Source: an uncultured Eubacteriales bacterium (GTDB lineage: Bacteria; Bacillota; Clostridia; TANB77; CAG-508). Taken from it: DNA of 64,000 nt. The stretch covers positions 1-64,000 of the forward strand of contig CADAHH010000007.1 in NCBI GenBank assembly GCA_902787685.1. The letters are read 5' to 3'. A program made the position numbers and the translations under genes. Below the pieces are notes generated by a model. The model saw nothing but the letters and a program-made list of their open reading frames with translations, had not been told where the DNA came from and made no database searches. Of this stretch, positions 38,360-47,407 are shown piece by piece; within the stretch, counting starts at the first letter, position 1; each line of letters starts with the position of its first letter.

Positions 38360-39187
38360 CTATTCACTTAAATATTTATATACACTTTGTTTATATTTTT
38401 CAATTACTTGGTTTCTTAATTCTTCTTCAAGAAAAACTAAATCCATAAATGTTGCATTAGCTTCGATTTCTAGTAGTAATAATCTATCATCTTCTAATCT
38501 TAAAAAATCAATTCTTTGAAATCCTACTTTAATATTAGTTTCATTAACAAATTTATATACTAAATCTTTTTCTTCTTTTGTCAATTCAATTATTGTAGGT
38601 TCTGGATAATCTGGATATTTTGATGGATTAAACTCAAAAGTGTATAATAATTCATCTTCCACAAAATAGCATTGTACCTCACTTTTAAATTTTATTTTTG
38701 GCTGAATCATTAAACCTGCTTTAAACTCTTTTTCCAATTCTTCTTTATTTACACTTTTTTGACCAAATGCACTTCCAAAAGAATTTAATGGTTTTAAAAT
38801 ATACTCTTCAAAACTTTTTAATTCTTTTGCTTGTTTTAAATTATCGAAACTAGGAATTACTGGTAAGCCTTTTGTATAATAATCTATCAAATACTTTTTT
38901 CCATTACAACCCACTTCATAAAAGTTTACTTTTTTTATTGGCTTATTTTTTATTCTTTCTTTTAAAATATTATTGTATTTTTCATATTGTGGAATATCTT
39001 GTTCCTTTACTGCCCAAGTATCTCGTTTTAATACAATATCAAATGTATTATCTAAACTCTCATCATAATCAAGCCATTTAATAACTACATTATTACCATC
39101 TTTTCTAAAACTATCAGCTAATATTTCATCTTCTTTAGCATAAATATCATTTGGATTTGACAAGATTAAAATATTATATTTCTGCAT
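38360..39187 (-). CDS. ATP-grasp domain protein (275 aa)
   Basis: A pre-ATP-grasp N-terminal domain followed by an ATP-grasp fold: the Lys of FEEYILKPLNSFGSAFG (about 125-141) for ATP binding and the Mg-binding acidic residues in IDFLRLEDDRLLLLEIEANA (about 232-251). It would ligate a carboxylate to an amine or thiol; the substrate cannot be inferred. The ribosome site AGGAGGT is provided by a family B repeat. It lies between RNase J and gltX in one direction. Confidence 0.8.
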   Translation of the reverse strand: MQKYNILILSNPNDIYAKEDEILADSFRKDGNNVVIKWLDYDESLDNTFDIVLKRDTWAVKEQDIPQYEKYNNILKERIKNKPIKKVNFYEVGCNGKKYLIDYYTKGLPVIPSFDNLKQAKELKSFEEYILKPLNSFGSAFGQKSVNKEELEKEFKAGLMIQPKIKFKSEVQCYFVEDELLYTFEFNPSKYPDYPEPTIIELTKEEKDLVYKFVNETNIKVGFQRIDFLRLEDDRLLLLEIEANATFMDLVFLEEELRNQVIEKYKQSVYKYLSE

Positions 39188-39216
39188 CTCACTTCCTACC
39201 TCCTACCTCTCACTTC
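39184..39216. repeat. Family B repeat supplying the ATP-grasp ribosome site
   Basis: On the minus strand a run of AGTGAGAGGTAGGAGGTAGG units ends at the ATG of the ATP-grasp gene; AGGAGGT is at about 10 nt from the start. Confidence 0.65.
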
Positions 39217-39221
39217 TCAGT

Positions 39222-41219
39222 CTACACTTCCATAACGATTGGTAAAATCATTGGATTTCTCTTAGTTTTTGCAAAAATATAGTCTTTTAAATTTTCTCTT
39301 AATGCATTTTTTATTGTAGTCCAGTCTTTTGTTTCTCTCATTTCGAATTTGTATACTTCATGTCTTGCTACATTTTTTATTTCTTCCATAACATTTTCAG
39401 ATTCTTTAACATAGACAAATCCTCTTGAAATAATGTCTGGACCAGCAATTATTTCTCCTGTTGCTCCATTCATTGTAAGTACAACAATAATCAATCCATC
39501 TTGAGATAAGTGCTGGCGGTCTCTTAAAACAACATTTCCAACATCTCCAACACCTAAACCATCTACTAAAATTACACCTGCTTGAACTTGTCCTGTAAAC
39601 TCTGCTCCGAATTTGTCCATTTCTAATACTTTACCATTTTCAAGTTTAAATATATTGTCTTTTGGAATTCCCATAGATTTTGCTGTTTCACTATGTGCAA
39701 TTAAGTGCCTATATTCACCATGAACTGGGATAAAGAATTTTGGTTTAGTTAATGCTATTACCAATTTTTGTTCTTCTTGACAAGCATGTCCTGATACGTG
39801 GACATCTTCCAATGCAGAATATACAACTTCTGCTCCTATTTGCATAAGTGAATCTACAACTTTTGATACACTTTTTTCATTACCAGGAATTGGATTTGCT
39901 GAAATAATTACTAAATCATTTGGTGTTATTTTAACTTTTCTATGTGTTCCAGATGCCATTCTTGTTAATGCTGACATTGTTTCTCCTTGGCTTCCTGTTG
40001 TAATAATTAAAAGTTTATCATCAGTATAATTATTTATCATATCAATTTCTATAAATATATTGTCTGGGCAATCTATGTATCCTAATTCTCTAGCTGTTGT
40101 AATCATATTTACCATACTTCTACCACATACTGCAATTTTTCTTCCATATTTTACAGCACAATTTACAATCTGTTGAACTCTATGTACATTTGATGCAAAT
40201 GTAGCAACAACTATTCTTTTAGAAGAATTATTAAATAATTTATCAAACACTTCTCCTACTGTACTTTCAGACATTGTAAAACCTTTTCTTTCAGCATTAG
40301 TAGAGTCTGACATAAGTGCTAATACACCTTCATTTCCAAGTTCAGCTAAACGACTAAAATCCATTAGTTTTCCATCCATTGGAGTAAAATCAACTTTAAA
40401 GTCTCCTGTATGAATTATAGTGCCAACTGGAGTTTTAATTGCTAGCATAACAGAATCTGGTATACTATGTGAACTTTGAATAAATTCTACTTTAAAATAT
40501 TTTCCTAATTTTATTGTTTCGCCTGGATTAACTTCATTTAATTTTGTAGATTCTAGTAAATTATGTTCATCTAATTTATTTTTTATTAAACCGAGTGTTA
40601 GTTTAGTTCCATATATTGGTGTATTTACCTGTTTTAGAAAATATGGTACACTACCTATATGATCTTCATGGCCATGTGTTATAACCATTCCTTTTAATTT
40701 TTCTTGATTTCTTACAATATATGCTATATCTGGTATAACAATATCCACTCCAAGCATGTCATCATCTGGAAATGATAAACCGCAATCTACAACTATCATT
40801 TCATCTTCATATGCAAAAACTGTAATATTTTTTCCTACCTCATGTAAACCACCAAGTGGTATGATTTTTAATTTTGATTTTTTAAATATACTATTTTGAT
40901 TCTCTTTTCTTGTAACTTTTGGACTATTATTCTCATTTTGTATTAATAATGAATTTGTTTGAACATTGCTAATAAAAGCATTTGAAGGTGTTTTTTCTAT
41001 TTTATTTTCTTGATTATTTTGAGCTCTATATTCAGGTTTAATTTCATTGTTATTCTCTTTTATTTTTTTACTAACTCTATGAGCTCTTTCTTTTTTTACA
41101 TCTTCATTTTTAACATCATTTTCTCTTGTTTGCTTTTTTCTAGGAGTATATGGTCTCCTAGTTCTCCTTGCACTAGTTACTTTCTTTTCTTCTGTATTGT
41201 TTTCTTTGCTTTCTAACAT
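39222..41219 (-). CDS. rnj: Ribonuclease J (665 aa)
   Basis: A beta-CASP metallo-beta-lactamase nuclease with 5' exonuclease and endonuclease activity. The metal-binding HGHEDHIG motif (about 182-189) follows the start of the catalytic core at about residue 115 (KLKIIPLGGLHEVGKN). A long, basic, low-complexity N-terminal extension of about 115 residues (ARRTRRPYTPRKKQTREND...) precedes it; it is probably an RNA- or membrane-binding tail. The beta-CASP domain and C-terminal domain are complete. A promoter lies about 200 bp upstream. Confidence 0.95.
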   Translation of the reverse strand: MLESKENNTEEKKVTSARRTRRPYTPRKKQTRENDVKNEDVKKERAHRVSKKIKENNNEIKPEYRAQNNQENKIEKTPSNAFISNVQTNSLLIQNENNSPKVTRKENQNSIFKKSKLKIIPLGGLHEVGKNITVFAYEDEMIVVDCGLSFPDDDMLGVDIVIPDIAYIVRNQEKLKGMVITHGHEDHIGSVPYFLKQVNTPIYGTKLTLGLIKNKLDEHNLLESTKLNEVNPGETIKLGKYFKVEFIQSSHSIPDSVMLAIKTPVGTIIHTGDFKVDFTPMDGKLMDFSRLAELGNEGVLALMSDSTNAERKGFTMSESTVGEVFDKLFNNSSKRIVVATFASNVHRVQQIVNCAVKYGRKIAVCGRSMVNMITTARELGYIDCPDNIFIEIDMINNYTDDKLLIITTGSQGETMSALTRMASGTHRKVKITPNDLVIISANPIPGNEKSVSKVVDSLMQIGAEVVYSALEDVHVSGHACQEEQKLVIALTKPKFFIPVHGEYRHLIAHSETAKSMGIPKDNIFKLENGKVLEMDKFGAEFTGQVQAGVILVDGLGVGDVGNVVLRDRQHLSQDGLIIVVLTMNGATGEIIAGPDIISRGFVYVKESENVMEEIKNVARHEVYKFEMRETKDWTTIKNALRENLKDYIFAKTKRNPMILPIVMEV

Positions 41220-41423
41220 TGTATTTTTTCTCTCCTTAAATCTTATTTAAAATTTTAAACATATAACAAATGACCTTAAAACCATAGATTACAGCATATC
41301 ACTATGGTTAAAAAACATTATTTTTTTATCTCATTTCTACTTTTATTTTTACAATTCTTTGGTATTTATAAGTAAAACCTCACGAATGTAATCTTGTTTA
41401 AAATCTCATTCAATATGTTAATG
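41220..41423. other. rnj leader region
   Basis: A 200-bp untranslated space between the rnj promoter and its start. An imperfect hairpin (AACCATAG with CTATGGTT, about 41279-41310) is visible but has no T-run on the coding strand. No small gene is seen. Confidence 0.4.
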
Positions 41424-41452
41424 ATTATACCATTAATTCTGGCATTAGTCAA
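41424..41452 (-). promoter_or_regulatory. rnj promoter
   Basis: On the minus strand TTGACT (41447-41452), 17-bp spacer, TATAAT (41424-41429). The leader of about 200 nt precedes the rnj start. Confidence 0.75.
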
Positions 41453-41555
41453 ATATAATTCGAATTTAGGTGAACATTTAGGAAAATTTACGTTACCATT
41501 CACAGCTATATTAAGGTCGCAACTTTGCTGTGCATTGTAACAAATTCACTCATAC

Positions 41556-41595
41556 AAAAAAACTTTGTAGTTAGTTAATTACAAAGTCTTTTTAT
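41556..41595 (-). terminator. acpP terminator
   Basis: On the minus strand AGACTTTGTA pairs with TACAAAGT and runs into TTTTTTTG, 45 bp after the acpP stop. Confidence 0.75.
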
Positions 41596-41639
41596 TTATA
41601 AATATTTAATTTTGGCTTCCTGTTTTAGGAAGGTGTCCC

Positions 41640-41879
41640 CTAAATGTTTTCTTTTATGTATTCAACAACATCACCAACTGTAACAACTTTTTCTGCTTCG
41701 CCATCTGGTATTTCTATGTTGAATTCTTCTTCTATTCCCATTATTAATTCTACTAAGTCTAAAGAATCAGCTCCTAAATCATCAATAAAATGTGATTCAG
41801 TTGTAACATTATCCTCTGATACTTGTAGTAAGTCTACTATTATTTTTTTTACCTTTTCAAATATTTCTTCTGAACTCAT
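41640..41879 (-). CDS. acpP: Acyl carrier protein (79 aa)
   Basis: Carries growing acyl chains on a phosphopantetheine arm attached to Ser39 in the DSL motif ([12 protein letters not shown]). Length, acidity and helix pattern are normal. The start at 41879 follows AGGAGG at 12 nt; an upstream frame to 41903 overlaps that site. The gene has its own promoter, between plsX and acpP, and a terminator. No fab genes lie nearby, unlike many Firmicutes. Confidence 0.96.
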   Translation of the reverse strand: MSSEEIFEKVKKIIVDLLQVSEDNVTTESHFIDDLGADSLDLVELIMGIEEEFNIEIPDGEAEKVVTVGDVVEYIKENI

Positions 41880-41953
41880 AACTTTAAGTTCACCTCCTCT
41901 CAAGTTTACAAATGATTATTCATTTTCCAAATTTTTTATTATCATTTATGTCA

Positions 41954-41982
41954 GTTATATTATATGTTTTTTTATTTGTCAA
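41954..41982 (-). promoter_or_regulatory. acpP promoter
   Basis: On the minus strand TTGACA (41977-41982), 17-bp spacer, TATAAC (41954-41959), immediately after the plsX stop. Confidence 0.7.
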
Positions 41983-42006
41983 TAGTTATTATAATTATTT
42001 TTAAAA

Positions 42007-43023
42007 TTATTTTTCAGTAAACTCTGACATAAGATTTTCTACAGTTTTATTATTTACAAAAGCCTCAGCTTGTTTTATTGTAAATTCAAATAATTTTTCA
42101 TCACTACTTCCATGAGCTTTAACAACTGGTTTTTTTACTCCTAAGAATAAAGCTCCTCCATAAGATTTATAATCCATAGTTTTTGTAAATTTTTTCATTG
42201 CTGGAAGTGATGGAATTGCACATATTTTTGCAAATAAATTTCCAGTTAAGCTCTCTTTTAAGGATTTTTTTACAAATTTTCCCAAACCTTCAACTGCTTT
42301 TAAAAATACATTTCCAGTAAACCCATCTGTAACTATTGCATCAATCTTTCCTGAAAAAGCATCTCTGCCTTCAACATTTCCAATGAAATTAATATTTAAC
42401 TCTTCTGATTTTTCTTTTAATAAATTATAGCTCTCTCTTGTTAACTCATTTCCTTTTGTTTCTTCTGTACCAATATTTAAGAGACCTATTCTTGGATGTT
42501 CTATACCAAAAGTATTTCTTATATATATGCTTGCCATTTGAGCAAACTGTAATAGATTTAATGGTTTGCAATTTGTATTTGCTCCAGAATCTATTAATAC
42601 TAACCTGCTTTTATATGAAGGAAGTATTCCAGCCAAAGCAGGTCTATCGATTCCTCTTATTCTTCCAACTAATAATGTTGCACCTGCAAGTAATGCACCA
42701 GAATTTCCAGCAGAAATAAATACATCTCCTTCTCCATTTTTTAACATATTAAATCCTACAACCATTGATGAATCTTTTTTGTGTTTTATACTTTCAGTTG
42801 GCTTGTCTTCCATTTCAATTGTTTCTGTAGCATTTTTGATAAAAAGTCTTGGAGATATTTCCTTTAAAGATTTCCCAAACAATACTTTTACTCTATCTTC
42901 TATTACTTCTTGTTTTCCTATTAATATAACTTCTGCTTTAACTTGATTTATAGCATTTACAGCCCCTTTAATATTAGCATCTGGCGCATTATCTCCACCC
43001 ATAGCATCTAAAAGAATTTTCAT
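42007..43023 (-). CDS. plsX: Phosphate acyltransferase PlsX (338 aa)
   Basis: Makes acyl-phosphate from acyl-ACP for phospholipid synthesis. The N-terminal MKILLDAMGGDNAPDANIKG, the SAGNSGALLAGATLLVGRI block and the C-terminal SYGGALFLGV motif are typical. Length is normal. Placed just upstream of acpP on the same strand as in many Firmicutes; fapR is not present upstream. Confidence 0.97.
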   Translation of the reverse strand: MKILLDAMGGDNAPDANIKGAVNAINQVKAEVILIGKQEVIEDRVKVLFGKSLKEISPRLFIKNATETIEMEDKPTESIKHKKDSSMVVGFNMLKNGEGDVFISAGNSGALLAGATLLVGRIRGIDRPALAGILPSYKSRLVLIDSGANTNCKPLNLLQFAQMASIYIRNTFGIEHPRIGLLNIGTEETKGNELTRESYNLLKEKSEELNINFIGNVEGRDAFSGKIDAIVTDGFTGNVFLKAVEGLGKFVKKSLKESLTGNLFAKICAIPSLPAMKKFTKTMDYKSYGGALFLGVKKPVVKAHGSSDEKLFEFTIKQAEAFVNNKTVENLMSEFTEK

Positions 43024-43149
43024 TTTCTAGTTCCTTCCATATACTGTTTTTTTTATTGTAATATTATTTTTTTAAAAAAGCAATAATTTTTAGTAATTTA
43101 ATTAATATTTAACGTTACAGTTCAGTATAGAAAAAAACTATAGCAATAC

Positions 43150-43232
43150 TGTAGGGGCGATTTTAATCGCCCGCAATATTATTAATAGTAAAATGTATTA
43201 TCTATAAACGGGCGATTAAAATCGCCCCTACA
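43150..43232. repeat. Two GGGCGAT repeat units in inverted order
   Basis: The same 24-bp unit found at 9862 occurs at 43150-43173 and, inverted, at 43209-43232, separated by 35 bp. Each unit is itself a hairpin (GGGCGAT, ATCGCCC). They lie between plsX and the Cys-rich gene. Confidence 0.85.
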
Positions 43233-43270
43233 TTTTTTACCATTTTAATTTTCTACTGAGCTGTAAATAT

Positions 43271-44107
43271 TTATTTTTGTCTTAATCCTTTAGTTCTTTT
43301 ATATTCTTCCTCATATTTTTTTGCTATTTCCTTTTTATCTTTTGGTACATGTTTATATACTAAAAAATCTCTATCTACATAGTACAGAATTAAAGGTTTA
43401 ATTCTATGTTCATCTTTTTTTAATTTTTCTAAAAATCTATTTTTCTCTATAAAAAAATTATTTCTTAGTACTATTTTCTGATATCTGTTAAAAAAGACTT
43501 TTACTAGAATTAGTTTATTTAGTTCTATTTTAAAACTTGAATGCTTTCTTAAATATGGGCAAACAAATACTTTACATGTTAAATTAGGATTTTGACAATG
43601 ACTTGTTGGATGAAGATGTTCGCACTGATGTACCCCAACAATTTGTGAGCCTAAATTTTTATACCAAAAAGCATAACAACATCCATTCACTCTTGGATTT
43701 TTCATTGTTGATCTTTCAGATATACAAATATTATTTTCGAATTTACAAGGATTCTCATTATTCCATAACTGATCTAATTGTTTACAAAGAGTATCATAAA
43801 TATATTCATATCTCTCATCTCTATTTTCAATAAAAATGGCTTTAATACAAGAAATTATTTCTTCATTTTCATTATCAACAATTCCTATTAATTTGTACCC
43901 ATTATATTCAATTCCACAATATTTAATTCTTTCATTTTTCTTTTTTAGTCTTTTTAATACTTTAATATTGTATTTTAAATCATTTGTAAAATTTATCATA
44001 AATAGTTTAATGTTTAGATTTTTTTCTATTTCTTCTTTTATTTCAGTTTTTAATGAACTATATTCTTTAAACTTTATCAATACCTGACTTTCATTAATAC
44101 TTATCAT
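43271..44107 (-). CDS. Cys-rich protein of unknown function (278 aa)
   Basis: An N-terminal mixed alpha/beta region (1-115) is followed by a dense cysteine/histidine cluster between about residues 120 and 185: PCKFENNIC, NGCCYAFW, HQCEHLHPTSHC, TCKVFVCPYL, that is at least eight Cys and several His. This could bind zinc or an iron-sulfur cluster. The last 90 residues are basic and rich in aromatic residues. No membrane segment. It stands alone between plsX and the GltD-like gene. I do not recognise the family. Confidence 0.65.
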   Translation of the reverse strand: MISINESQVLIKFKEYSSLKTEIKEEIEKNLNIKLFMINFTNDLKYNIKVLKRLKKKNERIKYCGIEYNGYKLIGIVDNENEEIISCIKAIFIENRDERYEYIYDTLCKQLDQLWNNENPCKFENNICISERSTMKNPRVNGCCYAFWYKNLGSQIVGVHQCEHLHPTSHCQNPNLTCKVFVCPYLRKHSSFKIELNKLILVKVFFNRYQKIVLRNNFFIEKNRFLEKLKKDEHRIKPLILYYVDRDFLVYKHVPKDKKEIAKKYEEEYKRTKGLRQK

Positions 44108-44177
44108 AATTTCCTCATTTTTTATTTATTATTTAAAAAAATGTTTAATTTCTGCATTACACATTAAAACTCAACTC

Positions 44178-45440
44178 TCACATTTTTCTTCTTACATCAT
44201 TAAAAATTTCTTCTGCAATGTTTCTTCCATCTCTAGCTGCCCAAGCAACAGTTTTCATTCCACCTCTTACATCTCCTCCTGCATATATTTTTGAATTTGA
44301 TGTTTGATAATTTTCATTAATTTTTATATTGTTTTTGCTATCTAACTCTAGTCCCAAATTTTGAACAAAATTATCTGTTTTTGAACCTAGAGCCATTACA
44401 ACATAATCTGCATCTACTATATAATTACTTCCTTCAATATTTACTGGAGAAAGTCTTGTATCTCCTTCTGTTTTTATAAGTTCTGTTTTTATAAGTTCAA
44501 CACTTTCAACTTTTTCTTTTCCATTTATTTTTACTATATTATTCTGGAATAAAATTTCTATTCCTTCTTTTTCTGCATCTAAAACTTCTTTTTCTTCTGC
44601 TGGCATTTGTTCTTTAGCTCTTCTATACACAATTTTAACACTTTTTGCACCTAATCTTTTTACTGTTCTTGCTGTATCCATAGCAACATTTCCGCCACCA
44701 TTTACTATTACTGTTTTTCCTTCATAACTTGGATGATTTTTATTTTCTAACAGCTCATTTCCGCCATATACACCTTTTAAGTCTTCCCCTTCTATACCCA
44801 TTTTAGATGATACATTTGCACCAAAAGCTAAAACAACATAGTCATAATTTTCAGTTAAATAGTCTAACTTAAGATTTTCTCCTAATTTTTGATTATATAT
44901 TACTTCTATTCCTAAATCTAAAATATTTTGAATAGTATTTTCAACAACATCTTTTGAAAGCCTAAAATCAGGTATTCCATACATTAAAAGTCCACCTAAA
45001 AATTCATATCTTTCAAAAATTGTAACTTGAACACCTTGTTTTGCTAAAAATGCTCCACAAGTAAGACCTGTAGGTCCTCCACCAACAATGGCTACTTTTG
45101 TTGTTTGTTTTAAAAAATCATTTGTTTTAGAGATTTTTAAATTATTTTTTATAGCATAATCTCCGATAAATGCTTCTAATTTTCCTATACTTACAGACTC
45201 ACCTTTAATTCCTCTAACACATGAACCTTCACATTGTTTTTTATGTGGACATATTCTTCCACAAATTGAAGATAATACAGTTGTATTTGATAGTGTTTCA
45301 AATGCTTTTTCATATTTTTCTTCTTTAATTTGTTTTATAAATTCTGGTATGTCATTATTTAAAGGACATCCTTTTAAACTACATGGCTTAATTTTACAAT
45401 TTAAACAATATTCTGATTTTTGCTTTATATTTTGGTTCAT
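44178..45440 (-). CDS. GltD-like NAD(P)H/FAD oxidoreductase (420 aa)
   Basis: Resembles the glutamate synthase small subunit and related flavoproteins. Two N-terminal 4Fe-4S cysteine sets (CLNCKIKPCSLKGC at about 12-25, and CGRICPHKKQCEGSC at about 60-74) come first, then the FAD loop VAIVGGGPTGLTCG (about 113-126) and the NAD(P)H loop VIVNGGGNVAMD (about 248-259). No glutamate synthase large subunit is nearby, so the electron partner is unknown. Start follows GGAGG. Confidence 0.88.
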   Translation of the reverse strand: MNQNIKQKSEYCLNCKIKPCSLKGCPLNNDIPEFIKQIKEEKYEKAFETLSNTTVLSSICGRICPHKKQCEGSCVRGIKGESVSIGKLEAFIGDYAIKNNLKISKTNDFLKQTTKVAIVGGGPTGLTCGAFLAKQGVQVTIFERYEFLGGLLMYGIPDFRLSKDVVENTIQNILDLGIEVIYNQKLGENLKLDYLTENYDYVVLAFGANVSSKMGIEGEDLKGVYGGNELLENKNHPSYEGKTVIVNGGGNVAMDTARTVKRLGAKSVKIVYRRAKEQMPAEEKEVLDAEKEGIEILFQNNIVKINGKEKVESVELIKTELIKTEGDTRLSPVNIEGSNYIVDADYVVMALGSKTDNFVQNLGLELDSKNNIKINENYQTSNSKIYAGGDVRGGMKTVAWAARDGRNIAEEIFNDVRRKM

Positions 45441-45459
45441 TTATTACCTCCGATTACAA

Positions 45460-45556
45460 TCTGAAATATGAGGTTGGAGGTCAGAGGTCAGATTCTCAAC
45501 TTCATATTTCTCACCTCCTACTTCCTACTTCTTATCTCCTACCTCTTACTTCTGAA
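45460..45556. repeat. Family B purine/pyrimidine palindrome, longest copy
   Basis: ATATGAGGTTGGAGGTCAGA pairs imperfectly with a pyrimidine stretch of TCACCTCCTACTTCCTACTT type to its right. Lies between the glycosylase gene and the GltD-like gene. Confidence 0.75.
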
Positions 45557-45559
45557 TTC

Positions 45560-46117
45560 TTAACTCAATTCAATTTCTTTACTCACAATCTGTTTTAAAT
45601 CATTAATAAAATCCATCTTCTTTGTTTCATCTCTAAGTAAAGCTGCAGGGTGCCAAGTAGGCATATAAAAAATTCCTTTTTTCTCAATCCATTTGCCTCT
45701 TGAAACTGTTATTTTATATTCTTTTCCTAGTATATTTTGTAAAGCAATTCTTCCAAGTAGTACTATTATTTTAGGTTTTATTATCATTACCTGATTTCTT
45801 AAATAATTAATACAAGCATTTATCTCATCATCTTGTGGATCTCTGTTATTTGGTGGTCTACATTTTACAATATTTGCAATATATACTTCTTCTCTATTAA
45901 TTCCAACTATATCAAATGCATTATCCATTAGCTTTCCAGCTTTACCAACAAAAGGAATTCCTTGAGAATCTTCATCTGCTCCAGGTCCTTCTCCTATAAA
46001 CATTATTTTTGAATTAATATTTCCTGTACCAAATACAATGTTTGTTCTATTATTACATAATTTACATCCTTTGCAATTTTGAATTGCATTTTGCAAGTCT
46101 TCTATTTTTTCATACAT
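45560..46117 (-). CDS. Family 4 uracil-DNA glycosylase (185 aa)
   Basis: Removes uracil from DNA. The N-terminal CKGCKLC (Cys15, Cys18) with two later cysteines (VKCRPP and INACIN) binds a 4Fe-4S cluster as in family 4 enzymes. The uracil-binding GEGPGADEDSQGIPFVGKAG (about 45-64) and the C-terminal HP motif in MPTWHPAALLR are conserved. The start at 46117 follows GGGTGAT; a GTG three codons upstream overlaps that site. Length is typical. Confidence 0.93.
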   Translation of the reverse strand: MYEKIEDLQNAIQNCKGCKLCNNRTNIVFGTGNINSKIMFIGEGPGADEDSQGIPFVGKAGKLMDNAFDIVGINREEVYIANIVKCRPPNNRDPQDDEINACINYLRNQVMIIKPKIIVLLGRIALQNILGKEYKITVSRGKWIEKKGIFYMPTWHPAALLRDETKKMDFINDLKQIVSKEIELS

Positions 46118-46180
46118 TTTTATCACCCTTGTTATAAAGTTTGTCCTATTTTCAAAATGGGACTGTTCCTAAATAAAAAA

Positions 46181-46398
46181 CTCCTAAGGAATTAATATAT
46201 AAATATTTTAAGAGAAATCGAATGCGATTGGAGCATTATTAGAAATTCTTATTTAATAAAATGAGGGATGTTCACGGTACTCAAGCATTAGCGCAGAGGG
46301 TCTGAGTGAAAGAGGCTCATTTTATTATATTAGAATTTCTTTAATGTGTATTGAGCCGAGATTTTTCGAAAAATATTTATATATTCATTCTTTAGGAG
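46181..46398. repeat. Giant nested palindrome between uracil-DNA glycosylase and uppP
   Basis: The ends CTCCTAA (46181) and TTAGGAG (46392-46398) pair, then AATATATAAATATTTT with its complement, then AGAAATTCT...TAAAATGAG (46241-46265) with CTCATTTTA...AGAATTTCT (46316-46340). The loop holds about 50 nt with GTACTCAAGC. No reading frame. A GGGACTGTTCC core related to family C lies just left of it (46160-46170). Confidence 0.7.
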
Positions 46399-46446
46399 AA
46401 AATATACTTACAATCATTATCTAGTAACATTTGACCCAAAAATAAA

Positions 46447-47257
46447 CTATAATCTTGAAATAAATAATCCTATAACTATTATTCCAATTATTACTCTATA
46501 AATTGCAAAAACTTTGAAGTTTCCTTTTTTTAAATAATCCATTAAAAATTTAATTATTAATACACCTACTATAAAACTTGAAATTACTCCAACTAAAAAT
46601 GGTATACCAAAAGTAAAGTATTTTAAATCAAATATTACTGCAGCAGCTGTAATTGGAGCTCCAAGCATAAATGAATATTTTGCAGCAGATTCTCTGTCTA
46701 TTCCAAGTTTTCTTGCAACTGTCATTGTAATTCCAGAACGTGATACTCCTGGAAATGCAGCAGCAATAGCTTGTGAAATTCCAACTAACATTGATTGTTT
46801 AAAATTTATATGGTAATAACTAGTATCTGATTTAGATTTTTTATCTACAATATATAGCAATATTCCCATAACAATTAATGCAATTGCAATCAAAAGCATT
46901 TCTATATTAAGATTATCTCCAATAATCTTTTCTGCAATCTTGTCTAAAATTAAACTTAATATTCCTGCTGGAATTGTTGCAAAAACAATATACCAAAAGA
47001 TTCTTCCGGTCTTTTGTATGCTTTTTCTTTATAACTTGGTTATATCCTCCAATAATTAGTTTTACCCAATCTTTATAAAAGAATATAAGTATTGCTAAAA
47101 GAGTTCCTAAGTGAAGTGCTACATCAAAAGATTCTGAGATTTCCTCCCATCCAAAAATCCAAGGAAAAATATTTAAATGTGCAGAGCTTGATACTGGTAA
47201 AAACTCAGTTAATCCTTGAACAATTCCTAATATTAAAGCATGAATAATTGCTGTCAT
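46447..47257 (-). pseudogene. uppP: Undecaprenyl-diphosphatase with a single-base frameshift
   Basis: Recycles the lipid carrier for wall synthesis. The first part (47257 to about 47005) has the motif [13 protein letters not shown], and the second part, read in another frame, has the other catalytic motif PGVSRSGITMTVA and all later membrane helices. Reading [17 protein letters not shown] across the junction restores the family sequence if one base is removed in CCGGAAGA (about 47002-47009, plus numbering). The change is either a true disruption or a sequence error. Start follows GGTGAT. Confidence 0.85.
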
Positions 47258-47316
47258 TTTTATCACCTTTCTTATTTTATTTTTTTATTTCATTTTTATG
47301 ATTATTTTCTTTTGTA

Positions 47317-47363
47317 ATTTTACTATATACGCAAAAAAAATGCAAGAAATATCTTGCATTTTT
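47317..47363 (-). promoter_or_regulatory. Terminator of the pilin-signal gene overlapping the uppP promoter
   Basis: On the minus strand AAAAATGCAAGA pairs with TCTTGCATTTTT (hairpin about 47333-47363) and the T-run follows. The descending arm contains TTGCAT (47340-47345), which with TAAAAT (47317-47322, 17-bp spacer) forms the uppP promoter. Confidence 0.65.
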
Positions 47364-47407
47364 GAACTTGTATTTTACTGTTGTCAAAAATCTCCGGTAC
47401 CTGTGGC

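Noticed and set aside
43150..43232. CRISPR-like array in the GGGCGAT repeats
   Set aside because: Only two units, inverted to each other, with one spacer-length gap; each unit is itself a hairpin. No cas genes.
46447..46899. Short UppP-like second gene
   Set aside because: It lacks the first catalytic motif, which is encoded just upstream in another frame; together they form one broken uppP.
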